Source of the DNA: Undibacterium sp. 5I1
Lineage (GTDB): Bacteria; Pseudomonadota; Gammaproteobacteria; Burkholderiales; Burkholderiaceae_D
NCBI RefSeq assembly: GCF_034314085.1
Contig: NZ_JAVIWI010000001.1
Span: 3,782,001-3,846,000, forward strand
Reading direction: 5' to 3'
DNA length: 64,000 bases
In this document: positions 43,600 through 51,939 of the stretch, one piece after another
Layout of the letters: each line of letters begins with the position of its first letter
Position numbering within the stretch: position 1 is the first letter of the stretch
Program-made: the position numbers and the translations under genes
Notes under the pieces: model-generated
Told to the model about the DNA's origin: nothing
Databases searched by the model: none
What the model saw: the letters and a program-made list of their open reading frames with translations, nothing else

Positions 43600-46500
43600 A
43601 TGTTTTTATCCGACTTCAGTATCAAACGACCTACCGCGACGATTGTCTTGATCGTTGCGCTGATGGCGATGGGTTTGCTCGCCATCACCAAGCTCAAGGT
43701 GAATCAAAATCCCGATGTAGAGGTACCCGGTCTATCGATTGTGATTGCCTATCCAGGCGCATCGCCTGATACGGTAGAGCGCGAAATCATCAACCGGATC
43801 GAGAAATCTTTGCTCAGCGTGTCTGGTGCGAGCCAAGTCTATGCCAGCGCAAAAGAAGGCACTGCCCAATTCGACGTGGAGTTCGTGTTTAAGAAAAACA
43901 TGATCGAAGCCAGTGATGAAGTGCGTAACGTCATCGCCAGTGTCCGCTATAAATTACCGACAGAAATGCGGGAGCCGATTATTGAACGCTGGGATCCAGC
44001 TGCGCAACCTATTTTGAATCTGGCACTTTCCTCCAGCAAGCAAACGCATGCCGAAATTTCCCGCTTGGCAGAAGATCAGTTAGCGGACAAATTGCGCGGT
44101 GTCAGCGGTGTTGCCAACGTAGAGGTCAATGGTTCTTTAAAGCGTGAACTGTCGGTCTTACTACGCGCAGAAAAACTACGCGAATTTAATGTCTCCGCTG
44201 GAGAAGTCGTCAATGCGCTACGCAACCAGAATACCAACGCGCCGGTCGGTAAACTACGCGGTACTTTGGAGGAAGAAAGTATCCGTCTGGTTGGTCGCAT
44301 TGAATCACCAGAAGAGTTCCAGAATATTGTGGTGAAACGCAATGGCGATCAAATCGTGCGTCTGGCACAGGTCGCCACGATTGAAGACGGCTTTGCTGAT
44401 GTCAATGGATTGAGTATACGTAGTGGCAATCCTAACGTCGGTTTATTGATCACCCGCTCGCATGACGCGAGCACCGTCAGCGTCGCCAAAGCGGTACGCG
44501 ATATGGTCAAAGAAATTAATACCGATCTGGATAAAAACCATCCCGGTACAAAGCTGGAAATCACGCGGGATGGCGGTAAAGATGCACAAAACAGTTTGAA
44601 TAATGTGATCGAATCGCTGGTCTTGGGTGCAGGCTTAACTATTTTTGTGGTGTACGCTTTCCTCAATTCATGGCGTTCAACGCTGATCACCGCTTTGAGT
44701 TTACCTACCTCGGTGATTGCCGCATTTATCGCGGTCTGGTTGTGTGGCTTTACCCTCAACTTCATGACCTTGCTGGGACTGTCGCTAGCGATTGGCGTAC
44801 TGATCGATGATGCAATTGTGGTGCGGGAAAATATCGTGCGGCACATGCAGCGCGGCTCTGATCGCCGTACTGCTGCACTGGAAGGTACGGCTGAGATTGG
44901 TATGGCGGTTGCTGCGACCACCTTCTCTATCATTGCGGTATTTATTCCTGTGGCGTTTATGCCGGGTATGCCCGGCGAATGGTTCCGTCCGTTTGCCTTG
45001 ACGGTGACTTGTTCCGTCTTGGTCAGCCTGGGTATTTCTTTTACGCTCGATCCTATGTTGTCTGCGTATTGGGGTGATCCTGTCGATCATCACACAGCAC
45101 CTAAAAAAGGTATTAGTAAAATCCTAGCGCGTTTTAATGACTGGTTTGATCATCAGTCCGACCGTTATAGCCAAGTGATCGCCTGGGCTTTGCATCATCG
45201 CCGCTGGATGGGGACAATTGCGCTGGTGACTTTGATCGCGGCTTTGGGTTTGCAGATTAAATGGGGCGGCACCAGTTTCTTGCCTACGGCGGATTCCGGC
45301 AACTTGATGATACAAGTGCGGACACCGGCATCCTCATCACTGGAATATGCTCGCCTGAAAATGGAACGCGCCGCAGCAATTGCACGCAGTATTCCTGAGA
45401 CTAAAGAAACCAATAGCACAATCAATCCAGCTGGTGGACGTATCTATGTGGACATCGGAAAACGTACCGAACGTAAGCGCAGCGCCAAAGAAATTGCGGT
45501 TGAATTGCGTGAAAAAGTCCGTGGTCTGGTCGGTGCAGAATACGTGGTGCTGGATGATCTGAACAACGGTGCCCGCAAGCCGGTACAAATTGATTTTACC
45601 GGTCCTGATTCCCGCAAATTACTTGAAATCACCAGCGCCTACATGGATAAGTTGCGTGAAGTTCCTGGTGCCGTAGATATTGGATTGTCTGAGCAAGATC
45701 CTAAGAAAGAATTGAAGATCGAACTGAACCGTGGCTTAGCCAATTCTATGGGTATTTCATCCAACGACGCGGCACAAGCTTTACGGGTTGCATTTGCCGG
45801 CATTGAGGTGGGTGACTGGGTTGATCCTACTGGTGAAACCCGTGATGTGGCGGTACGTTTGCATCCCGATGACCGTGTCAGCAAAGAGAATATTGAACGT
45901 CTGCCGATTTCTGTCACCGGTACAAATCAAATGGTACCGCTGGATCAAATTGCGACGATTTCTATGGGTAAAGGCCCTTCTGGTATCGAACATGCCAATG
46001 GCAAGCGTACGATTACCGTGTCTGCCAACGCCCAGGGCCGGTCAAATGGCGAAGTGATTGACGATGCCTTGAAGCTGGCAAAGTCATTTAACTATCCGCC
46101 GGGCTATGGTTTGTCACTGGGTGGTTCTGGTCAGGATCAGCAAGAAGTATTTAGCGCCATGTTGATTGCCTTGTTATCGGGTATCGGTTTGATGTATCTG
46201 ATTCTGGTCATTCAGTTCGGTTCTTTTACCGCTCCGCTCGGTGTGATGTTGTCCTTGCCCTTGTCACTGATCGGCGTGGTCGTCGCGTTATTGGTGACAG
46301 GTAGCACACTCAATCTGATGAGTTTTATCGGCATCATTATGCTGATGGGACTGGTCGCAAAAAATGCCATCTTGTTACTCGATGCGGCACGCAAAAATGA
46401 AAAGGAAGGCATGAACCGCGAAGATGCTCTGATGCATGCTGGCCGCATCCGTTTGCGTCCTATCTTGATGACGACGTTTGCACTTATTGCAGGCATGATG

Positions 46501-46839
46501 CCGGTCGCATTAGGCTTGGGTGAAGGCGGCGAGTTTTATAGTCCACTGGCAATCGCGATTATCGGCGGCACGATTACTTCTACGATTTTGACGCTGCTGG
46601 TCGTGCCAACTTTTTACGACAGTATTGAGATTGCACGTGATCGTATGATGGTCAAGATGCATCGCCGCATCCAGCGCTTTAATCCTTTATTGGGATTTAC
46701 CATGACCATGCTGGAGGCCTTGTTCACGCTATTGTTCTTGCGATTGATTTATCGCCTGCTGAAAAAATTGGTCATGCTGGTGTCGGGTCGCGGTAAGCAA
46801 GTCAAAGAGAGCAAGCAGCAAGCGGCACCGATCTTATAA
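43600..46839 (+). CDS. RND efflux pump, AcrB/MexB superfamily
   Basis: A 1079-residue inner-membrane pump with 12 membrane segments and two large periplasmic loops. It starts with FLSDFSIKRPTATIVLIVAL. TM4 carries the proton-relay aspartates in LSLAIGVLIDDAIVVRENIV, and the second repeat shows GLVAKNAILLLDAARKNEKEG with RLRPILMTTFALIAG. A C-terminal extra amphipathic/hydrophobic segment and a Lys-rich tail follow. It exports hydrophobic or amphiphilic compounds together with the upstream adaptor; the drug spectrum cannot be read. An unlinked TolC-like channel would be required. Confidence 0.92.
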   Translation: MFLSDFSIKRPTATIVLIVALMAMGLLAITKLKVNQNPDVEVPGLSIVIAYPGASPDTVEREIINRIEKSLLSVSGASQVYASAKEGTAQFDVEFVFKKNMIEASDEVRNVIASVRYKLPTEMREPIIERWDPAAQPILNLALSSSKQTHAEISRLAEDQLADKLRGVSGVANVEVNGSLKRELSVLLRAEKLREFNVSAGEVVNALRNQNTNAPVGKLRGTLEEESIRLVGRIESPEEFQNIVVKRNGDQIVRLAQVATIEDGFADVNGLSIRSGNPNVGLLITRSHDASTVSVAKAVRDMVKEINTDLDKNHPGTKLEITRDGGKDAQNSLNNVIESLVLGAGLTIFVVYAFLNSWRSTLITALSLPTSVIAAFIAVWLCGFTLNFMTLLGLSLAIGVLIDDAIVVRENIVRHMQRGSDRRTAALEGTAEIGMAVAATTFSIIAVFIPVAFMPGMPGEWFRPFALTVTCSVLVSLGISFTLDPMLSAYWGDPVDHHTAPKKGISKILARFNDWFDHQSDRYSQVIAWALHHRRWMGTIALVTLIAALGLQIKWGGTSFLPTADSGNLMIQVRTPASSSLEYARLKMERAAAIARSIPETKETNSTINPAGGRIYVDIGKRTERKRSAKEIAVELREKVRGLVGAEYVVLDDLNNGARKPVQIDFTGPDSRKLLEITSAYMDKLREVPGAVDIGLSEQDPKKELKIELNRGLANSMGISSNDAAQALRVAFAGIEVGDWVDPTGETRDVAVRLHPDDRVSKENIERLPISVTGTNQMVPLDQIATISMGKGPSGIEHANGKRTITVSANAQGRSNGEVIDDALKLAKSFNYPPGYGLSLGGSGQDQQEVFSAMLIALLSGIGLMYLILVIQFGSFTAPLGVMLSLPLSLIGVVVALLVTGSTLNLMSFIGIIMLMGLVAKNAILLLDAARKNEKEGMNREDALMHAGRIRLRPILMTTFALIAGMMPVALGLGEGGEFYSPLAIAIIGGTITSTILTLLVVPTFYDSIEIARDRMMVKMHRRIQRFNPLLGFTMTMLEALFTLLFLRLIYRLLKKLVMLVSGRGKQVKESKQQAAPIL

Positions 46840-46858
46840 ACAGTAAGTTGTGTGCTTG

Positions 46859-46899
46859 GTTGTTGGTTCAAACACTCGGTGAGTGAGTAAACCAACAAC
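46859..46899. terminator. Nested hairpin after the RND operon
   Basis: GTTGTTGGTT (46859-46868) pairs perfectly with AACCAACAAC (46890-46899), enclosing a second stem CACTC/GAGTG. It lies between the convergent pump and isomerase genes. No T-run follows, so terminator function is inferred. Confidence 0.6.
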
Positions 46900-46968
46900 T
46901 GTTTCTTACTTACCGCTTCCTGTTTTATTGATTTATTGTTTCTTCAAGGGCTTATCAAATCAGATTAA

Positions 46969-47823
46969 TTATTTGACTTGATAAGCCGCATCCGCAAACG
47001 AGCTGATTGGCAATAGATCGGCATATTCGGTAGGGCGTCCTTGTTGCTTCGCCATAAATGCTTCCATCAAATTACTGTTTTGCCAGATACCGGATTGCAG
47101 CCAGCCCATTTGTTGCAAGGCGTCATGCGTAGAATGGTCGCGGGCGTAGTGAATCGCTTGCTTGCTGCCCCAGATCGCTACCGGTGGTTTCTCCGCGATT
47201 TCAGCCGCCATTTGCAGCGCGGCGGCGAGCATGTTTTCTTGCGTATCAAATAGTTCATTGACCAGGCCAACCGCTAAGGCGCGTTGTGCTGGCAAGCGGC
47301 GACCCGTGTAAGCCATTTCGTGGACGATGCCTTCGGGTATCAATTTTGGAAGACGTTGCAAGGTGCCAAGGTCGGCGGTCATCCCGATATTAATTTCTTG
47401 GATGCAGAAAAAAGCATCTGTTGTTGCCAGACGGATGTCACTGGCGCACACCATGTCCACGCCGCCGCCGATACAACCACCCTGAATAGCGCTGATCACG
47501 GGCATACGCAAAGTTTCAATCAGATTAAACGCCTGATGCATGTCTTGCAGTGCCAGCACAATATTGGCACGACCGACTGCCGTCAAATCATCCATCGTCA
47601 TGCCGCCGCTAGAAAAAACATCCAGCGACATGCCCGCCGTAAAGTGCTTTCCGGTAGAAGAAATGACCAGGGCTCTGGCGCTGGCTTCGCGTTGCAGGGT
47701 TTGCAGTATCTCGGTTAGTTCACGCCAAAACACCGGTTGCATGGTGTTTATACTGGCAGGGCGGTTCAGTTGCAGATGAGCGACTTTGTTGCTGATAGAC
47801 AGGGAAAAACATTGGTAAGTCAT
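46969..47823 (-). CDS. Delta(3,5)-delta(2,4)-dienoyl-CoA isomerase-like crotonase
   Basis: A 284-residue crotonase-fold enzyme. The oxyanion-hole segments are HFTAGMSLDVF and IQGGCIGGGVDM. Asp123, Glu143 and Asp151 (in GGGVDM, CIQEINIG and TADLG) keep the 20- and 28-residue spacing of the catalytic Asp/Glu/Asp of rat dienoyl-CoA isomerase ECH1, and LGTLQRLPKLI follows as in that enzyme. This favours an isomerase of unsaturated fatty acid beta-oxidation over a plain enoyl-CoA hydratase. It lies 30 bp after a TetR gene on the same strand, probably co-transcribed and auto-regulated. Confidence 0.85.
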   Translation of the reverse strand: MTYQCFSLSISNKVAHLQLNRPASINTMQPVFWRELTEILQTLQREASARALVISSTGKHFTAGMSLDVFSSGGMTMDDLTAVGRANIVLALQDMHQAFNLIETLRMPVISAIQGGCIGGGVDMVCASDIRLATTDAFFCIQEINIGMTADLGTLQRLPKLIPEGIVHEMAYTGRRLPAQRALAVGLVNELFDTQENMLAAALQMAAEIAEKPPVAIWGSKQAIHYARDHSTHDALQQMGWLQSGIWQNSNLMEAFMAKQQGRPTEYADLLPISSFADAAYQVK

Positions 47824-47853
47824 GGTGTCTCCGATTTGGATTTTTAAGAATTC

Positions 47854-48507
47854 TTATGCTTCAGGCTGTTTAAGCGATTGCAATACGGCATTCACGGCTG
47901 CGCGATACAGTTCATCCGAATGCTCTTTTTTTAAATAATACCCTTTGAGTTCCAGGCTGATCACGCCATGCATTGCCGCCCACAAAAGACGCGCGGCATT
48001 GGTCGATTTAGTCGTCGTGGGCAGACTGCCTTCTTGTATGCAGTGGTCAAACTCATTGATTAGCGGCGTAAAGGATTCCCAGGCGGCGACCCGCGATTCT
48101 AGCGGCGGTACAAAACCGGCAATCGCATCGCCAAACATCACCATGTAATAGCTAGGATTACGGCGGGCGTATTGATGATAATTGGTGGCATACATCCACA
48201 ACCGATCGAGACCATGCGTCTTTTCGGCAAGCGGCAGACTCGCTTCATAAGTGGCAAAGTCTTGCTTCAGTCGACTAAAACCTTCCAGATACAAGGCATT
48301 GGACAAGCCATCTTTGCCACCGAATAAAGAATACAACAAGGTTGTCGAACAATTGACCGCCTCAGCTACCTTGCGCACCGTGAGCGCGGCCGCGCCTTCT
48401 TCCACCAGCAAGCGGCTGGCGGCATCCAGCATGCCTTGGCGCAAAGTGCTGCGTAGCTCTTCCTGCCCCTGCTTAAAATCAATCACTTTGGGTTTTTGTG
48501 TTGGCAT
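47854..48507 (-). CDS. TetR/AcrR family regulator
   Basis: A 217-residue regulator. The HTH region reads MLDAASRLLVEEGAAALTV, then RKVAEAVNCSTTLLYSLFGGKDGLSNAL (about residues 45-72). The C-terminal domain is of the TetR_C_33 type judging by ATNYHQYARRNPSYYMVMFGDA. The start is set at ATG 48507 (MPTQKPKV); the frame is open to 48645, but that extension is hydrophobic and would lie in the promoter shared with the divergent nitronate monooxygenase. It likely controls the isomerase gene and perhaps the divergent gene. Confidence 0.85.
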   Translation of the reverse strand: MPTQKPKVIDFKQGQEELRSTLRQGMLDAASRLLVEEGAAALTVRKVAEAVNCSTTLLYSLFGGKDGLSNALYLEGFSRLKQDFATYEASLPLAEKTHGLDRLWMYATNYHQYARRNPSYYMVMFGDAIAGFVPPLESRVAAWESFTPLINEFDHCIQEGSLPTTTKSTNAARLLWAAMHGVISLELKGYYLKKEHSDELYRAAVNAVLQSLKQPEA

Positions 48508-48665
48508 AATGACCCGCAAATTTTTTATGAAAAACAACGTTTTTTCTGATAACATCATATCAGCACCATTAATAAATACCAAAATAATTTCTAAGATCAG
48601 TACAAACATTAGCAAAAACGTCAGCACCAAGTTCAGACCAGACAAACCACAATAGAGACAAGATT

Positions 48666-49640
48666 ATGACCACTTCTCATCTACCTAAAGCCTTACAAAA
48701 TCTCTCGCTGCCAGTGATAGGTTCACCGCTCTTTATCGCCAGCGGTCCTAAGCTGGTCGCCGCCCAATGCAAGGCTGGTATCGTCGGCTCTTTCCCCGCT
48801 CTCAACGCTCGTCCGGCAGAATTACTAGACACTTGGCTGACCGATCTGAAAGCAGAACTGGCCGACTATCAAGCCGCCAATCCGAGCGCTAAAGTCGGGC
48901 CGATTGCGGTTAATCAGATCGTGCATCAATCCAATGATCGCCTCGCCCATGACGTAGAAATGTGCGTCAAGCATCAAATTCCTATCATCATTTCATCCCT
49001 GCGCGCACCACCAAAAGAGATGCTGGACGCGATCCATAGCTACGGCGGTATCGTCATGCATGACGTGATTTCTATCCGTCACTCAGAAAAAGCGTTGGAA
49101 GCGGGTGTCGATGGTTTGATACTGGTCGCTGCTGGTGCTGGTGGCCATGCCGGTGGTTTGTCGCCATTTGCGCTGGTCGGCGAAGTGCGCAAGTTCTTCA
49201 AAGGTCCGATTGCGTTGTCCGGTTCGATTGCCTCCGGCGATGCGATTTTGGCGTCGCAAGCTATGGGAGCAGATTTTGCCTACATCGGCTCACGCTGGCT
49301 GGCAACGCAAGAATCGAATGTGGATGATGGCTATCGCAATGCAATTATTGAATCCTCCGCAGCCGATATCGTCTACACCAACCTGTTCACCGGTGTGCAC
49401 GGCAACTACCTGAAAAAATCCATCGTCGCTGCTGGCCTCGACCCGGACAATTTGCCAGTCGCCGATAAAACCGCCATGAACTTTGGTTCTGGCAGCAGCA
49501 GTAAAGCCAAAGCCTGGCGCGACATCTGGGGCGCAGGCCAAGGTGTAGGTCTGATGGAGGATGCGCCTAGCGTGGCGGAAGTCGTTGCACGTTTTAAGCT
49601 GGAATACGATGCTGCGAAAGCGCGTTTGATGGCGCTGTAA
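48666..49640 (+). CDS. Nitronate monooxygenase (2-nitropropane dioxygenase family)
   Basis: A 324-residue FMN-dependent TIM-barrel enzyme that oxidises alkyl nitronates, often a detoxification role. SLPVIGSPLFIASGPKLVAA opens the barrel; VDGLILVAAGAGGHAGG carries the catalytic His and the FMN phosphate region, followed by GPIALSGSIASGDAILASQAMGADFAYIGSRWL. It is full length. It is divergent from a TetR gene, with 158 bp between starts, and an intrinsic terminator follows. Pairing with a dienoyl-CoA isomerase and TetR suggests a shared fatty-acid-related regulon; inference only. Confidence 0.9.
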   Translation: MTTSHLPKALQNLSLPVIGSPLFIASGPKLVAAQCKAGIVGSFPALNARPAELLDTWLTDLKAELADYQAANPSAKVGPIAVNQIVHQSNDRLAHDVEMCVKHQIPIIISSLRAPPKEMLDAIHSYGGIVMHDVISIRHSEKALEAGVDGLILVAAGAGGHAGGLSPFALVGEVRKFFKGPIALSGSIASGDAILASQAMGADFAYIGSRWLATQESNVDDGYRNAIIESSAADIVYTNLFTGVHGNYLKKSIVAAGLDPDNLPVADKTAMNFGSGSSSKAKAWRDIWGAGQGVGLMEDAPSVAEVVARFKLEYDAAKARLMAL

Positions 49641-49692
49641 TTGATTGCCAGTGTGTCCTGGACAAACTTGCAGGCGCGCTCAAAAATCACTC

Positions 49693-49720
49693 TAAAAAGC
49701 ATCCACACCGGATGCTTTTT
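49693..49720 (+). terminator. Rho-independent terminator after nitronate monooxygenase
   Basis: AAAAAGCATCC, loop ACACC, GGATGCTTTTTT: an 11-bp stem with T-run at 49715-49720. Confidence 0.92.
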
Positions 49721-49750
49721 TATTTTGCTGGTAGCGCATTACTTCCTCAT

Positions 49751-49843
49751 GTCATTCCGGCATGGTTTTAGCCGGAATCCCGTGTCTTCATCTTGATAAC
49801 GTTTGCTGTCGCTAGTTTCCGGCTTAAAACACGCCGGAATGAC
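49751..49843. repeat. Inverted repeat with GTCATTCCGGC ends
   Basis: GTCATTCCGGC (49751-49761) and GCCGGAATGAC (49833-49843) are perfect inverse copies, and the adjoining GTTTTAGCCGGAA / TTCCGGCTTAAAAC extends the similarity. Sequences of this type are common dispersed repeats in proteobacteria. Confidence 0.7.
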
Positions 49844-49910
49844 GCTTCAGTTTTTTTGAACATCAATGTGATGATGATCAATATTTAACCTGAATATAGC
49901 CATCCGTTCA

Positions 49911-49994
49911 ATATACTCCCCTTCTATTTTATAAAAAGTGCTCTATTGTCCAGTAATTATATGGACAACCTATATATACTAATTACCAGTATAT
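49911..49994 (+). repeat. Dispersed hairpin element, copy F
   Basis: Left end ATATACTCCCC (49911-49921), core CTCTATTGTCCA, hairpin arms TTGTCCA (49946-49952) and TGGACAA (49962-49968), then CTATATATAC and a weakened right end CCAGTATAT. Same orientation as copy G, on the other side of the carbonic anhydrase gene. Confidence 0.75.
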
Positions 49995-50138
49995 TTTTAT
50001 CATAACGTACACGGATCAAACTGCCGGCAGTTGCAAGGCTAAAATTGCCTTCATCGTAGCGATCTCTTGCCGCCATTCAAGTTTTTTCCACAATCTGCCG
50101 TAACCTCGTCATACCCCGCCAACTACTTCCCAATTCTT

Positions 50139-51260
50139 ATGATGCGTCGCCTGATTGCTGTGCTGATCCCCGTATTGCTGTGCGCCCAGGTGCAGGCGAA
50201 TGACGAGCCGACTCCGTCTAAACCGATTAAACCAGCTGCCGCAAAAGAGGAGGCTTCGGTAAAAGACGAAGCAAAACCCGCTGCGAAAGAAAAAGACAGC
50301 AAAGACAAAGAGCCGAAAGAAACCAAAGAAAGTAAAGCTGCCGCCGCAGCGCGTGCCAAAGAAGCTCTAGCCGCCGATGAGCTGGCCGCCAAAATTGCCG
50401 ACAAGCTCGCTATCATCCGCAAAGAAAAAGAAGAAACGTCCCGTAGCAATCCTAAGGCAATGGCTAGAAGTTACGCCTATGCGCCACCGGTCAGAAAACC
50501 AGTAAGCGCTGACACGTCAAAAGAAAAAATCATGGACAGCCGTGGCATGACCATGAGTCCCAACGGCAGCATGGCATCCAGCAAACCGGTGCAATGGAGT
50601 TATGAAGGAGAGGGCGGCCCTTTAAACTGGGGCAAGATCAGCCCTGCTAACGCCAAGTGCGATAGCGGCGAGCGGCAATCGCCGATTGATATCCGTGACG
50701 GTATCCGGGTGGACCTGGCTCCCATCAGTTTTGACTATAAACCGGCTGGTTTCAGAGTCACGGACACAGGTCATACGATTCAGGTCAACCTTGGTCCCGG
50801 CAATTACATTACGGTGAATGGCCGTAGTTTTGAGCTGGTGCAATTCCATTTCCATAAGCCAGCGGAAGAGCGCGTCAATGGCAAAGGTTTTGAGATGGTC
50901 GTGCATCTGGTACACAAAGATGCTGATGGCAAACTCGCGATCCTCGCAGTGCTGATCGAGCGCGGCAAACCGCATAGTCTGGTGCAATCGGTCTGGAATA
51001 ATTTGCCGCTGGAAAAAAATGACTCGATGCAAGGACCTGCTGCAATGGATTTAAACGAGATACTGCCAGCCAAGCGCGACTATTACACTTTTATGGGGTC
51101 TCTGACCGAACCACCTTGTACCGAAGGCGTATTGTGGCTGGTCATGAAAGAGCCGATAGAAATATCCGCAGAGCAATTAGCGATCTTCAACCGTTTGTAT
51201 CCGATGAACGCCAGACCGATACAAAAAACCTCGGGTCGTCTGATCAAAGAATCCAACTAA
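50139..51260 (+). CDS. Alpha carbonic anhydrase with charged linker
   Basis: A 373-residue exported enzyme that hydrates CO2. A signal peptide (RRLIAVLIPVLLCAQVQAND) is followed by about 120 residues of Lys/Glu/Ala-rich low complexity, probably an extended or coiled linker. The catalytic domain starts at WSYEGEGGPLNWG, has QSPIDI, and zinc ligands FHFHKPAEE (two His) and VVHLVHKD (third His), then SLTEPPCTEGVLW, the conserved substrate pocket. ATG 50139 or 50142 begins the signal peptide; the frame is open to 50067 but no start signal supports it. It is flanked by repeat copies F and G. Confidence 0.9.
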   Translation: MMRRLIAVLIPVLLCAQVQANDEPTPSKPIKPAAAKEEASVKDEAKPAAKEKDSKDKEPKETKESKAAAAARAKEALAADELAAKIADKLAIIRKEKEETSRSNPKAMARSYAYAPPVRKPVSADTSKEKIMDSRGMTMSPNGSMASSKPVQWSYEGEGGPLNWGKISPANAKCDSGERQSPIDIRDGIRVDLAPISFDYKPAGFRVTDTGHTIQVNLGPGNYITVNGRSFELVQFHFHKPAEERVNGKGFEMVVHLVHKDADGKLAILAVLIERGKPHSLVQSVWNNLPLEKNDSMQGPAAMDLNEILPAKRDYYTFMGSLTEPPCTEGVLWLVMKEPIEISAEQLAIFNRLYPMNARPIQKTSGRLIKESN

Positions 51261-51625
51261 CTTAAAGAGTTGTTTGGGCCATGGTTCAGACCCTGGCTCA
51301 GACGTTAATTTATACAGATCAATCAATAAATTAAAATATACTCCCCTGTATTTTTCATAAAAATGCTCTAATGTCTAATTAATACATGGACAATTAAATA
51401 TACATATGGGGAGTATAAATAAAATCATAGATGGCAGGCCGCCTATTACCATGCTCATTTCACCGGAATGAACACCTTAATATCGATGAGTCGTCATCAA
51501 GCCGGGTCAAAAAATTAGTCATAGTTGCTTACGGACGCAACATTCGCTTACAAGCTTTTCGTCAACGCAAATCGCCTCCAAAGAGTTAATTCCCTACACG
51601 GACAATTAATTAAAAGGAGCCCATC
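51261..51625. other. Intergenic region with repeat copy G
   Basis: A 365-bp gap holding dispersed element copy G (51336-51417), the best preserved of the family. The remainder has no recognised gene; the promoter of the small lipoprotein should lie near 51550-51600. Confidence 0.55.
51336..51417 (+). repeat. Dispersed hairpin element, copy G (reference copy)
   Basis: The ends form a 10-bp perfect terminal inverted repeat: TATACTCCCC (51337-51346) and GGGGAGTATA (51408-51417). The core has CTCTAATGTCTA (to 51377) and TGGACA (51387-51392), pairing with one G-T pair, then ATTAAATATAC. Total length 82 bp. Confidence 0.8.
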
Positions 51626-51850
51626 ATGCGCCTGCCACTGAACAACTTCTCATTGAGTTTATCTCAGCATGTTTCCCGCTATGCCATCATCACAGCGGTC
51701 GTCGCCTCAAGTTTATTATCAGGCTGTGCGGTCTACGGACCGGCACCATACGGTCCGGCGGTGTATGTCAGACCCGCGCCTGTTGTCGTTGCACCAGCCT
51801 GGGGTTATGGCTATGGCGGCTACGGATATGGTCACTGGCGTCGTTGGTAG
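51626..51850 (+). CDS. Small Gly/Tyr-rich lipoprotein
   Basis: A 74-residue protein. The signal peptide ends in lipobox LLSGC (Cys34). The mature part is a low-complexity chain rich in Pro, Tyr, Gly and Val (YGPAPYGPAVYVRPAP, then GYGYGGYGYGHW). Such short outer-membrane-type lipoproteins are common and of unknown function. AAGGAG at 51614-51619 precedes ATG 51626. It lies convergent to the ligase operon end. Confidence 0.75.
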   Translation: MRLPLNNFSLSLSQHVSRYAIITAVVASSLLSGCAVYGPAPYGPAVYVRPAPVVVAPAWGYGYGGYGYGHWRRW

Positions 51851-51939
51851 TTGGCAGGGTTTTGCGCTTTGACATCCGCCGCTGCATCAGTGGCGGATGT
51901 GGATTCGGGATTTAGAATTCGAGCTTCAATAAGCAAAAT

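Larger units (their letters stand above)
49721..50138. other. Intergenic region with two repeat types
   Basis: A 418-bp gap. It contains the GTCATTCCGGC inverted repeat pair (49751-49843) and dispersed element copy F (49911-49994). The promoter of the carbonic anhydrase gene must lie between copy F and 50138. The frame open from 50067 lacks a start signal and is not counted as coding. Confidence 0.6.

Noticed and set aside
48508..48645. N-terminal extension of the TetR regulator with a hydrophobic stretch
   Set aside because: TetR proteins start near MPTQKPKV; the extension occupies the divergent promoter and would place a membrane helix before an HTH.
49751..49843. GTCATTCCGGC inverted repeat as a novel system
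   Set aside because: Repeats of this kind are widespread in proteobacterial intergenic DNA; only one pair is seen here.
1777..51417. The seven dispersed elements as a CRISPR array or simple terminators
   Set aside because: They are far apart, in both orientations, lack regular spacers and lack a T-run after the hairpin.
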